Shown here piece by piece: positions 1 through 7,985 of a stretch of DNA of 64,000 nt. The DNA lies in NCBI GenBank assembly GCA_963665865.2, contig CAXXWF010000001.1, forward strand, positions 3,224,001-3,288,000. The letters are read 5' to 3'. This DNA comes from PHAA01 sp963665865 (lineage in GTDB: Bacteria > Bacillota > Syntrophomonadia > Syntrophomonadales > Syntrophomonadaceae). Made by a program: the position numbers and the translations under genes. The stretch's first letter is position 1. Each line of letters starts with the position of its first letter. Under the pieces are notes generated by a model that was not told the DNA's origin, searched no databases, and was given only the letters and a program-made list of their open reading frames with translations.

Positions 1-1099
1 GACGGAAACCATAACCCACCAGATTTTCTTTGCGGGATCGGTCCCCTGCATACATAGCCCGAACCTGCGGTACGGAAATATGAGATTCATCCATAAAAAG
101 CAGAAAATCTTCAGGGAAAAAATCTATCAGGGTATAGGGCGGCTCTCCAGCCAGCCGGCCGGTAATATAGCGTGAGTAATTTTCAATTCCCTTACAATAA
201 CCTATCTCCTTGATCATTTCCAGATCATACCTGGTTCTCTGTTCAATGCGCTGGGCCTCTATTAATTTACCTTCCTGTTTAAACCTTGCCAATTGCATGG
301 TCAGTTCGTTCTCAATTTCCCCTGCTGCGGCTAACATCTTGTCCTGGGTGGTCACAAAGTGAGAAGCCGGAAATATCATGGCATGCATCTGTTTGCCGAG
401 AATTTCGCCGGTCATTGGCTTGAATTCAACAATACGTTCGATTTCATCGCCAAAGAATTCAACCCGCAGGGCTTTATCCCACGATGAGGCTGGAAATATC
501 TCCACCATATCGCCCCGTACCCGAAAGTTGCCTCGGGAAAAGGCCATTTCATTACGCTCATAATGGTTTTGCACTAGTTGTTTAAGAAGAAGGTCGCGGG
601 GCATTTGCGTTCCCGGACGCAGGGAAACAGCCATTTCATAATAGTCCTGCGGTGCACCCAAGCCATATATACAAGAGACGCTGGCTATAATGATAACATC
701 GCGCCTCTCCAGCAGAGAAGCGGTGGCCGAATGGCGAAACTTATCTATTTCATCGTTAATGGACGAGTCTTTTTCAATATAGGTATCCGTCTGTGGCACA
801 TATGCCTCAGGCTGATAGTAATCGTAATAACTGATAAAATACTCTACTGCATTATCCGGAAAATACTGCCTGAACTCTGAATACAGCTGTCCAGCTAGAG
901 TCTTATTAGGAGCCATAATCAGGGTAGGCCGCTGCATCTCCTGGATAACCTGAGCCATGGTAAAGGTCTTGCCGGACCCGGTTACCCCCAGCAGGGTTTG
1001 ATCCCGGAATCCACTTTTTAAGCCCTCCACCAATTGTCTGATAGCGGTGGGTTGATCACCGGTGGGTACGTACTCAGAGTTTAACCGGAATTTATTCAT
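1..1099 (-). CDS. uvrB: UvrABC excinuclease subunit B, N-terminal part
   Basis: Translation from the ATG at 1099 (preceded by AAAAGGAG) gives 366 residues that run off the left edge, about half of a normal UvrB of roughly 660. It begins MNKFRLNSEYVPTGDQPTAI; the Walker A motif GVTGSGKT lies near residue 40 and the beta-hairpin sequence YYDYYQPEAYVP near residue 93, the part that clamps damaged DNA. UvrB takes damaged DNA from UvrA and positions UvrC in nucleotide excision repair. A perfect TATAAT is seen upstream (about 1139-1144), but I see no convincing -35 and no SOS box. The C-terminal helicase part and the UvrC-binding UVR motif are outside the window. Confidence 0.97.
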   Translation of the reverse strand, partial: MNKFRLNSEYVPTGDQPTAIRQLVEGLKSGFRDQTLLGVTGSGKTFTMAQVIQEMQRPTLIMAPNKTLAGQLYSEFRQYFPDNAVEYFISYYDYYQPEAYVPQTDTYIEKDSSINDEIDKFRHSATASLLERRDVIIIASVSCIYGLGAPQDYYEMAVSLRPGTQMPRDLLLKQLVQNHYERNEMAFSRGNFRVRGDMVEIFPASSWDKALRVEFFGDEIERIVEFKPMTGEILGKQMHAMIFPASHFVTTQDKMLAAAGEIENELTMQLARFKQEGKLIEAQRIEQRTRYDLEMIKEIGYCKGIENYSRYITGRLAGEPPYTLIDFFPEDFLLFMDESHISVPQVRAMYAGDRSRKENLVGYGFR

Positions 1100-1214
1100 A
1101 GTGCTCCTTTTGCGAAATCCAAATTTTTGAGATTATCACTCTATTATACTATATCTGATAAACAACCCAAACTGTCTGATATACCATGATAATGGCCGAT
1201 AGATGGCCAGTCAT

Positions 1215-1242
1215 GGGACAGGGGGGACAGGTTCCTTGTCCC
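1215..1242 (-). repeat. Covarying-arm hairpin element, copy A
   Basis: Arms GGGACA (1215-1220) and TGTCCC (1237-1242) enclose a core that reads GGGGGGACAGGTTCCT on the plus strand. It lies between the divergent uvrB and sigma genes. One of about a dozen members of the family described in the findings. Confidence 0.75.
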
Positions 1243-1340
1243 ACTGTGCCTACCATTATATTTTACTAAATTCAAACCGGAATGGCAAACATTTGTTCTC
1301 CCAAGTATCATAGGGAAGGTTCTGCGGTTGTCTTTCCCTC

Positions 1341-1358
1341 TTTTCGATACATCGAAAA
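1341..1358. promoter_or_regulatory. Perfect dyad upstream of the sigma operon
   Basis: TTTTCGAT, two bases, then ATCGAAAA: a perfect 8+8 bp inverted repeat 16 bases before the first possible start of the sigma gene. It has the size and symmetry of a dimeric repressor or activator site. There is no T-run, so it is unlikely to be a terminator. Which protein binds it is unknown. Confidence 0.45.
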
Positions 1359-1373
1359 ATATTTTGCAGGGTT

Positions 1374-1979
1374 TTGAAATTTCTTATCGTTATAATAAGT
1401 GAAAAGGCAGTGGAAAGGAGGGGGGTTAAGGTTTGGAGTGATGAACAATGGCTATTATCTTTCCATGCTGGCAATCCAGCAGCCTTTGAAACAATTATTA
1501 AACATTATCAGAGTTATGTATTTGCCATTATTTTAAACTTTGTAAACGAAAATGAGGCACCTGATATAGCTCAGGAAGTATTTTTACAACTGTACCGCTC
1601 CCTTCCCCGCTATGAATCCAACAACCTTAAAGCCTGGATTGGTAAAATTACCGTCCGCAAGGCAATTGACTGGAAGCGGACCCACCCTCAATTTAGCGGG
1701 GAGTATAGTAATAGTGATATCGATATTACAACCATCCCAGATAATATAGCTTTTTTGCCCGACGAATTTATCATCAACCAGGAAAACCGTCAGAGGGTTA
1801 AAAATATCTGCCAGAACTTACCATCACGCTACGGACGCGTTATACTCAAGTATTATTATGAGAATAAATCTTATCAACAAATTGCCCGCGAGGAAGGGGT
1901 TAACCTTAGAACAGTAGAGTCTCGGCTCTACCGAGCCAGAAACCTGATACGCTCAAAGTGGAAGGAGGAACAGGGATGA
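1374..1979 (+). CDS. ECF-family RNA polymerase sigma factor
   Basis: A sigma-70 family protein of the ECF class. Region 2 is visible around residues 30-100 (FETIIKHYQSYVFAII, then DIAQEVFLQLYRSLPRY) and region 4, a helix-turn-helix, around 140-195 (LPSRYGRVILKYYYENKSYQ and the segment RTVESRLYRARNLIRSKW). The start is uncertain. The longest form begins at TTG 1374. A strong Shine-Dalgarno AAAGGAGGGG at about 1413-1424 sits inside that frame, but the codon at the right distance is GTT (1431), not a usual start; GTG 1410 lies before the site. The true N-terminus is probably close to VWSDEQWLLSF. The next gene, an anti-sigma factor, overlaps it by ATGA, so the two are probably translationally coupled. 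Confidence 0.92.
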   Translation: MKFLIVIISEKAVERRGVKVWSDEQWLLSFHAGNPAAFETIIKHYQSYVFAIILNFVNENEAPDIAQEVFLQLYRSLPRYESNNLKAWIGKITVRKAIDWKRTHPQFSGEYSNSDIDITTIPDNIAFLPDEFIINQENRQRVKNICQNLPSRYGRVILKYYYENKSYQQIAREEGVNLRTVESRLYRARNLIRSKWKEEQG

Positions 1980-2464
1980 AACATTACTTAGAATCGGAAT
2001 GGCTGACATACAAGCATCATTCGACTGATAAGTCCGAGTCGGAACTAATGGAAAACCATTTACTCGAATGTGATCAGTGTTTAAACCTGTTTTTGAATCT
2101 GACCGATGAGCGTGATATAGCCCGGGTTGAAACTCTCATTCCTCCAGACTTCAGCCGCAGTGCAATGGCGTTCATACTCCATAAGCAGACGCCTCAGCCT
2201 AGAAATATCCGCAGTCGGGACAAAATTAAACGACTTTTATCCTATTATGTTGTTGCCTCGATGGTTACTCTCGTTCTAGTAAGCGGTGGATTCTTTGAGA
2301 AAGTTGTTAGCAATGCCAGCTTGATATCGGCAAATGCCACCATGAAGGCAGAAAAGCCGAATAGTATCATTTTCACCTGGCCCACCCGGTTAATAGAAAC
2401 GTCTTCTTCTTGGACTCAACTGATACCCAAGGAGGGCAAAAATATTAAGGAGGTTATCTGGTGA
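1976..2464 (+). CDS. Zinc-finger type anti-sigma factor, membrane anchored
   Basis: The ATG at 1976 overlaps the sigma gene stop (ATGA) and has GGAGGAACAGGG before it; a start at 1958 is also open but lacks a better site. The 162-residue product has a short HC2-like zinc-finger pattern near the N-terminus (ENHLLECDQCLNLFLNL, with the helix-His-Cys-x-x-Cys arrangement of anti-sigma factors), a linker, and one membrane segment at about residues 83-105 (YYVVASMVTLVLVSGGFF). The rest is predicted extracytoplasmic. It should hold the sigma factor inactive at the membrane until an envelope signal arrives. The assignment rests on motif plus position. Confidence 0.82.
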   Translation: MKHYLESEWLTYKHHSTDKSESELMENHLLECDQCLNLFLNLTDERDIARVETLIPPDFSRSAMAFILHKQTPQPRNIRSRDKIKRLLSYYVVASMVTLVLVSGGFFEKVVSNASLISANATMKAEKPNSIIFTWPTRLIETSSSWTQLIPKEGKNIKEVIW

Positions 2465-3234
2465 TGAAAAAGAGTAAGTTCATCGTTTTTATTTTGTCAG
2501 TAATACCCGGTCTTTCCCACCTTTACCTGGGCATACCTGATCGTGCCCTGACGTTCTTTATTCTGTTTATGGGGTTATGTGTCGGTGGAATCACCATAAA
2601 TCCTTTTTTTTCCGGCTTAAGCCTGTTGGGGCCTTTATTGTTTATGGCTCTGGTTATAGTTTGGTTTATCGCTCTGGTAGATGCCTTTGGCTTGATCGAT
2701 GGCAGAAAACTAAATGAATCAGGGGAAGATAATCATATAACTGCCGATAGAGGAATTCCAGCCCTCAATAACCGCAAAATTATTGCTATTGCTTTCTCCA
2801 TGATACCGGGGGCCGGTCATATGTATCTCGGATTATTAAAACAAGGTACGCAGTTGATGACAGTGTTTTTCCTGGCCATGTTTGTGACTGACTGGCTGCA
2901 AATGAGTTTATTAGCATTTATATTGCCAGTTATCTGGTTTTACAGTCTATTTGATGCTTACCATCTACTAGAGGACGAAACTGATGGATTGCAGCCCGAT
3001 GAGTCCCCTTTGTTTGATTGGTTCAAAAGTCACCCCGCGTGGCTTGGCTGGGGTTTAATCATCCTGGGCGGGCTGGTTATTGTGCAAAGAATAGTTACTC
3101 CAATTATGGTGACTCTGCTCAGTGCAGATACCCGCAATTTTGTGGAAACAGCTGTCGTTGCGCTGATTTTAATCGGCGGAGGTATTTTTATGTTGGCTGG
3201 TAATAAAACTGCGAAGAAGATGGAGGATATTTAA
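2464..3234 (+). CDS. Polytopic membrane protein with two TM2-like repeats
   Basis: ATG 2464 overlaps the preceding stop as TGATG, with AAGGAGGTT just upstream; GTG 2461 is the alternative. The protein (256 residues) carries the same motif twice: IPGLSHLYLGIPDRALTFF near residue 15 and IPGAGHMYLGLLKQGTQLM near residue 117, each followed by hydrophobic segments, plus two more membrane segments at the C-terminus. This Pro-Gly-x-x-His-x-Tyr-Leu-Gly pattern resembles TM2 and related small membrane modules, so the protein looks like an internal duplication. No enzymatic motif is seen. It is the third gene of the sigma operon and is probably an envelope-response target; its molecular role is unknown. 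Confidence 0.75.
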   Translation: MKKSKFIVFILSVIPGLSHLYLGIPDRALTFFILFMGLCVGGITINPFFSGLSLLGPLLFMALVIVWFIALVDAFGLIDGRKLNESGEDNHITADRGIPALNNRKIIAIAFSMIPGAGHMYLGLLKQGTQLMTVFFLAMFVTDWLQMSLLAFILPVIWFYSLFDAYHLLEDETDGLQPDESPLFDWFKSHPAWLGWGLIILGGLVIVQRIVTPIMVTLLSADTRNFVETAVVALILIGGGIFMLAGNKTAKKMEDI

Positions 3235-4172
3235 TGAGACAATGGCGAGTTGGCACTCTGTCGATGGGTTTATTACTGGTCTTTACGGGCGTAGGTCTAC
3301 TGTTAGGTCAATTTAACAAAATGGCCGTCGTAGACCTCAGTCTTAAATGGTGGCCGCTTTTGTTTATCCTGTTGGGAATGGAAGTTCTACTGCAAAACCA
3401 ATTTAAAAAGGATGAAAATAGCAAAATAAAATATGATATATTCAGCATAATAATCATCTTAGGCATCGTATTAAGCGGCCTGAGCTTACAGACACTCAGC
3501 CAAGTGGGTTTGGTTGAACGTGCCCGTTATTCAATATCTTCCCAGGTTTTTGAAATACAGGATTCCACCGAAATACCTCTGGAAGCAGGTATTCAGAAGA
3601 TAGTATTGGCAACCGGAGGTAACCAGGTTAATATCCATAGTTCCCAGGGTAATTCGATTTTAGCTAATTCCAACCTTCAAATCCGAGCCCAATCGAAACA
3701 AGAAGCCCAAGGAACAGACGACCAATCTCAAAAGATTTCCCAACAGAGGGTGGCTAACACTCTATATATTGACCTACAATCTAATCATGGCTCAAATCAG
3801 ATTGTTGATTGCCGCTATGCATTAATAATTCCGGAGCAGATTAACGTAGAAATCGGCGGGGCTGACAGTTTCTTGAATATTAACTTAGATTCCATTCAAA
3901 ATGATTGGGAAATAAACGGTTCAGGCGTCTGCGCCATAAAGCTCCCGACCGGCGCTGATCTGATGGTAAATGCTTGGTTAAATAATGAGGTGCCACTTCA
4001 TGGCAATCTAGTCTGGAATAAATCTAAGCTTGGCCTTAATGCTAATAAGCAAATCGATAATCCTGAATCAGTTGGTGAAAGTCAGGTTCAAGCCCAATCC
4101 AAACTGGGCAATGGCAGTCACAAAATGAACATCCTGGGCATGAATGAGCTAACCATTAACTACTTACCGTAA
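3234..4172 (+). CDS. LiaF-like membrane protein with extracytoplasmic beta domain
   Basis: Starts at ATG 3234 inside the previous stop (TAATG). About four hydrophobic segments fill residues 8-90, with the WWPLLFILLGMEVLL motif typical of LiaI/LiaF-type (DUF5668-like) domains. From about residue 105 to 312 there is a soluble, Ser/Asn/Gln-rich, beta-looking region like the C-terminal part of LiaF or DUF4097 proteins. Such proteins sense or damp cell-envelope stress signalling in Firmicutes. Position as the last gene of an ECF sigma/anti-sigma operon fits. The exact family is inferred by resemblance only. Confidence 0.72.
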   Translation: MRQWRVGTLSMGLLLVFTGVGLLLGQFNKMAVVDLSLKWWPLLFILLGMEVLLQNQFKKDENSKIKYDIFSIIIILGIVLSGLSLQTLSQVGLVERARYSISSQVFEIQDSTEIPLEAGIQKIVLATGGNQVNIHSSQGNSILANSNLQIRAQSKQEAQGTDDQSQKISQQRVANTLYIDLQSNHGSNQIVDCRYALIIPEQINVEIGGADSFLNINLDSIQNDWEINGSGVCAIKLPTGADLMVNAWLNNEVPLHGNLVWNKSKLGLNANKQIDNPESVGESQVQAQSKLGNGSHKMNILGMNELTINYLP

Positions 4173-4180
4173 CAAGATGG

Positions 4181-4235
4181 AAGGGAACCGTCCCCTGTCG
4201 CACTGGGGTGGGACAATGAACAGTCCCCCTGTCCC
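4181..4235 (+). repeat. Covarying-arm hairpin element, copies B1 (half) and B2
   Basis: B2 has arms GGGACA (4210-4215) and TGTCCC (4230-4235) around ATGAACAGTCCCCC. B1 (about 4182-4203) keeps the core GAACCGTCCCC and a right part but no left arm. They lie between the 3' ends of convergent genes, where they might also help terminate transcription. Confidence 0.7.
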
Positions 4236-4239
4236 TTTT

Positions 4240-5352
4240 CTAGCGGTTTCTATTATTGATCTCATCAGCAATTTCCTGTCGTTTACGATCCAAGCGTTCA
4301 AAATCCATCGCTGAGGTATATATCTTCTTGACTTCCCGGGTGGACAGACGCATGTTTTCCAGCTCCTGCTGCGCCTGTAGTAGCAGGGATTCGTAACGGC
4401 GAAAAGCCTCACTGGTCTTGATAGCTATATCATCAGAGTCGTAACTGTCAAGATACTGGGCCATGTCTACAACTGTATCCCCCTGTTTTATAACGATTTC
4501 AGCGTGCCCCGGCTCGATCAAGGCCAGTTGTAAATTGCGAATCACAACCATGACCAGATGATCTATTTCCAGGCCACAATGGTAATATTCCAGGAAGTAG
4601 CCTTTTTGTTTAGCCTCGCGAACCAATTCATTAATCACCGTAGACTTGCCGCTGCCAGTTGGGCCTTTAAAGATATATCTCTTTTTACAATCAGAACTTA
4701 GCTCATCAATATAGTCTACCAAACCGTCGTCGGTAATTACCCCGGCAAAATAATGTTTCTCACCAGGACGGTTCTCGATTATCTCCGCCGACAAATTTTG
4801 AATGAGTTGTTCTATCTTCTCTATATTAAGATGGGCAGCATTGACTTTTCTGATCTCTTCCTTCGCCCAACTGGCTTCCTTAAGGATGTTGGATGCCTGC
4901 GTTTGAAACTTTTCTATGCGGTCAACCTGCTCTACGATCTCCCGATAATTTTTCTGGATAATAGCCCGATCCCAGTATTCGCCCAGGTTGATTATTATCT
5001 CCCTAACGCCGGGATACCTGGGATCAATGGGCTCGGGGAGACTGCCATTAATGACAGCTGCACCCAGTTGAGGAATGTACACCCCATCAGGAGTTACCGG
5101 ATCTACAGATGATACCCAAAATTCCACATCATAACCTTGTTGGGACATGACTTCCCCCAGCATCCGGATGAACGTGGATTTTCCCGAACCTGGAGCTCCC
5201 TTTAGAATATATACCTTTTCCAGACCATTCACTAGTTGCGGTATAAAGGAATAAAAGCCCTGACTGGTGAAACTGCTGGTAAATACGTAGCGAGTCGTTC
5301 CACGGTTGTTCACCCTGACACCTCTTCCCCTGCTTTCTCTTAATGTATTCAT
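4240..5352 (-). CDS. Double P-loop ATPase, PRK06851-like
   Basis: The protein contains two Walker A motifs, GAPGSGKST in the N-terminal half and GPTGSGKST in the C-terminal half, each followed by similar text (YDVEFWVSSVDPVTPDGV and a second copy ending EYYHCGLE), so it is a tandem duplication of one P-loop domain. This matches an uncharacterised clostridial and bacilli family I remember as PRK06851. The open frame extends to 5529, but its first 59 residues overlap the upstream gene and look non-coding. I favour ATG 5352 or GTG 5313; the latter has GAAGAGG before it. It is the last gene of the MinJ-like/CtpA group. Function unknown; nucleotide binding is well supported. Confidence 0.8.
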   Translation of the reverse strand: MNTLRESRGRGVRVNNRGTTRYVFTSSFTSQGFYSFIPQLVNGLEKVYILKGAPGSGKSTFIRMLGEVMSQQGYDVEFWVSSVDPVTPDGVYIPQLGAAVINGSLPEPIDPRYPGVREIIINLGEYWDRAIIQKNYREIVEQVDRIEKFQTQASNILKEASWAKEEIRKVNAAHLNIEKIEQLIQNLSAEIIENRPGEKHYFAGVITDDGLVDYIDELSSDCKKRYIFKGPTGSGKSTVINELVREAKQKGYFLEYYHCGLEIDHLVMVVIRNLQLALIEPGHAEIVIKQGDTVVDMAQYLDSYDSDDIAIKTSEAFRRYESLLLQAQQELENMRLSTREVKKIYTSAMDFERLDRKRQEIADEINNRNR

Positions 5353-5359
5353 TTTGTGG

Positions 5360-6607
5360 TCAAGAGGTGAACATTTTATTTCTAATCCTGCGCCATATAC
5401 GAATGGCAATACTGAAAATGCCATCTTCACTGACGCTGAGATAATAGGCAGCATTCGGTTCGGGTACAGGAATAATGCCCAGGTCTTGGGGAGGAGGCAC
5501 GGGCACTCGCAGGGTAATAATACGAGCATCCCTCTTTATTTCCAGGATTCTCTCTGAGGGACCGTCCCGTAACTGTTCCTGCAGAGCATTAAATCGGTTT
5601 ACGGGCTGTCCGTTCAAGCTTAATATAATATCATGCGATCGCAAGCCCTTCTTCCCCGCAGGTGTGCCTGGCAAAACGTCCAGGATCATGACCCCGCGCT
5701 CGGGCGGAACATATATTGGGGTCCTGTTTTCCGTGCGCATACCCACCCAGATTACCATTTCATGGCCAAGCGGGCTGAATAAGGCCAGCAGGGGCAGAAC
5801 TAAAGGGTAACGTGATGCCAGAGCAGACAAAAAGAGCAGACTGAGACTAAAGATGAACAAATGCAGGGCAGACTTCCGGGTGGCTAGAGAAGGAGTCTGC
5901 GTAGTACTGATCTCCCCATAACCCAGCATGGCTAGAACAGGTAAGAGAGCAAAAGCCTGGTCACCGTTAAATTGCGAATAGTTTTGGAGGAGCGGCCACC
6001 AGTGCGGGGTAATGATAGATCCGGGGGGATCAACCCAACCAATACTTACTAGGGCTATCAGGGGAATCGGCCAAAATAACTGGAGGTTAAAGCCCCCTCG
6101 TATACCACCGGCCTTTTTTATATAGACCGGGAACGGGCTGTAGGAGCCGTTTAAAAGAATAAGCAGACTTTCGACCAGGTGCAGAACAGCAACCAGCCCC
6201 ATAAGCTGGGGAATGTTGATGGCGGGATAGGCAAACAACAGATTGCTGATACTCAATAGGCCGGCGGCATAAGCAAAACACAGAAAACGGGGTTTGATAA
6301 GCATAAGCAGTATAGCCACCAGCCATAACTGGCCTATTCCTATCCCCGTCAGATCAACGCCCAGAAATACTAATAAAATGCTCCCCAGTAGTCCGCCTAA
6401 CAATCCCAACAAGGAAGAAACCAGGGCGGAACGAAAATATATGTTTTTCCTGCCCTGGAGCAAAGGTTCAGACATCATTTGCAGACGTCGATATTGCCAA
6501 GTTACGAGGCCAACCAGCAGCAAATATATTAATAGAAAAGAGGGCGATGTCAGAGTATTTACCAACACGCGCCCCATCTCAACAAGTATGGACCAAACAA
6601 ATTCCAC
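5360..6607 (-). CDS. MinJ-like polytopic PDZ-domain protein
   Basis: Start GTG 6607 with GGAGGTG six bases before. Roughly the first 290 residues are membrane-spanning (about eight hydrophobic segments beginning SPSFLLIYLLLVGLVTW). The C-terminal 110 residues hold a PDZ domain (MILDVLPGTPAGKKGLRSHD, then LSLNGQPVNRF). This architecture, directly downstream of a CtpA/CtpB peptidase and FtsEX, matches MinJ (YvjD) of Bacillus subtilis, which links DivIVA to MinCD and affects division-site placement and swarming. Sequence similarity to MinJ could not be tested, and MinCD/DivIVA are not in this window. A generic site-2 adaptor or signalling PDZ protein is the alternative. Confidence 0.7.
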   Translation of the reverse strand: MEFVWSILVEMGRVLVNTLTSPSFLLIYLLLVGLVTWQYRRLQMMSEPLLQGRKNIYFRSALVSSLLGLLGGLLGSILLVFLGVDLTGIGIGQLWLVAILLMLIKPRFLCFAYAAGLLSISNLLFAYPAINIPQLMGLVAVLHLVESLLILLNGSYSPFPVYIKKAGGIRGGFNLQLFWPIPLIALVSIGWVDPPGSIITPHWWPLLQNYSQFNGDQAFALLPVLAMLGYGEISTTQTPSLATRKSALHLFIFSLSLLFLSALASRYPLVLPLLALFSPLGHEMVIWVGMRTENRTPIYVPPERGVMILDVLPGTPAGKKGLRSHDIILSLNGQPVNRFNALQEQLRDGPSERILEIKRDARIITLRVPVPPPQDLGIIPVPEPNAAYYLSVSEDGIFSIAIRIWRRIRNKMFTS

Positions 6608-6631
6608 CCTGGCACCTCCGTTAAGCAGGGA

Positions 6632-7783
6632 TTATTTCATTTGCTGCTTTAGCGTTTCAATCGCTCTTTCCAATTGCAGATCTTGATCACCCTTATCAGG
6701 ATTTTTTACCACAAGGTCAGGATTTATTCCAATTTGATTTATATCTGTTCCTTTCGGAGTAAAGTACTTCCGGGTTGTCAGTTTAAGCGCCCCCCCGTCA
6801 GGGAGAGGAAATACGGTCTGTACCAAACCTTTCCCAAAGGTCTTTTCACCTACCAGAATAGCGCGCCCATTGTCTTGCAGGGCCCCGGCCAGAATTTCGG
6901 AAGCGCTCGCACTGTTTTTATTAACCAGGACAATCAAAGGGATGTTGCTGCCGCCAGCACTAGCATTATGAACTGTTTCTCTTCCTTTCGCATCTTTTTC
7001 ACTAACCACTTCACCATCATTCAGGAAAAGGTCAGCAATGGCTAGCGAAGCCTCAAAGGCGCCTCCCCCATTGTCTCTAAGATCCAGGATTAAACCTTTG
7101 ACCTTCTTATCTTCCATACCGTTTACGCTGGCTGCCATCTCTTGAGCAGAACGTCCACTGAACTGATTCAGTTTAATATATCCCAGCAAAGGATTTTCAC
7201 TAACTATCTTATCTTCAACCGACGGAACATTGATTTTCTCTCTCACAATCGTAAAATCATGTTCTTTGCCATCATCAGGTCGAAATACGGTCAATTCCAA
7301 TTGGGTGCCTGGATCGCCGCGCATCAGATGTACCGCATCGTCCTGACTCATGCCAATGGAACTATCCCCATTGATTTTTGTAATAATATCACCATTTTTT
7401 AGACCGGCGTCCGCAGCGGGGGTCCCTTTTATAGGGGATACTATAGTCAATTTTCCCCCCTCCATTTCCACTACATAAACACCTATTCCCCCGAATTCAG
7501 CATCTAGCTGTAATTTCAAATCCTCCCACTGGGATTTGGTAAGGTACTTGGAATAGGGATCATTTAAAGATGCTACTATGCCAGATGTGGCCCCCTGAAT
7601 CATATTATCACTTTGGGGCGCATAAAGGGATTCCGCTTTGATTAATCCCATAACACTGATCATACTGCTCCAACTATTCCAGCTGGTCGCAGCAAAGTAG
7701 CCTGCTGTCAGGAAAACCAGCAAACCCAAAATGGAGAAGAAAATAGTAATTCCTTTAAAAATTTTATTGCCTTTCAACACCAC
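6632..7783 (-). CDS. ctpA: S41 family C-terminal processing peptidase
   Basis: A 383-residue serine protease with an N-terminal membrane anchor (about 10-32), a PDZ domain (about 95-170; FGGIGVYV, SPIKGTPAADAGLKNGDII) and the S41 catalytic domain. The Ser/Lys dyad should be Ser293 in NKNSASASE and Lys318 in TFGKGLVQ, 25 residues apart as in Tsp. It acts outside the membrane, cutting exposed C-termini, and in Firmicutes is linked to regulated proteolysis and wall metabolism. GTG 7783 is the longest start; GTG 7780 and TTG 7777 follow at once. It lies between the M23 hydrolase and the MinJ-like gene. CtpB is an equally good name. Confidence 0.93.
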   Translation of the reverse strand: MVLKGNKIFKGITIFFSILGLLVFLTAGYFAATSWNSWSSMISVMGLIKAESLYAPQSDNMIQGATSGIVASLNDPYSKYLTKSQWEDLKLQLDAEFGGIGVYVVEMEGGKLTIVSPIKGTPAADAGLKNGDIITKINGDSSIGMSQDDAVHLMRGDPGTQLELTVFRPDDGKEHDFTIVREKINVPSVEDKIVSENPLLGYIKLNQFSGRSAQEMAASVNGMEDKKVKGLILDLRDNGGGAFEASLAIADLFLNDGEVVSEKDAKGRETVHNASAGGSNIPLIVLVNKNSASASEILAGALQDNGRAILVGEKTFGKGLVQTVFPLPDGGALKLTTRKYFTPKGTDINQIGINPDLVVKNPDKGDQDLQLERAIETLKQQMK

Positions 7784-7929
7784 ACCACCATATTCTATTT
7801 TATTAGCGTACTACCATTAATATGTTACTCTATGCAAGAACGTAAAACAATCAGTGAACTACCCTCGCCTGAAGATCGAAGGCTAAAAGGCTTTTCTTCG
7901 CGACAGATGGGACTTTCTGTCACAAAAAA

Positions 7930-7960
7930 GCGTGACAAAAGAACCGTCCCCTTGTCACGC
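7930..7960 (+). repeat. Covarying-arm hairpin element, copy C
   Basis: The best-preserved copy: arms GCGTGACAA (7930-7938) and TTGTCACGC (7952-7960), nine perfect pairs, around the 13-base core AAGAACCGTCCCC. It starts 25 bases after the M23 peptidase stop. A decayed relative with arms GCGACAGA and TCTGTCAC lies alongside at 7900-7922. Confidence 0.85.
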
Positions 7961-7985
7961 TGCTTTGCTCTAAATTTTCAGCTTT

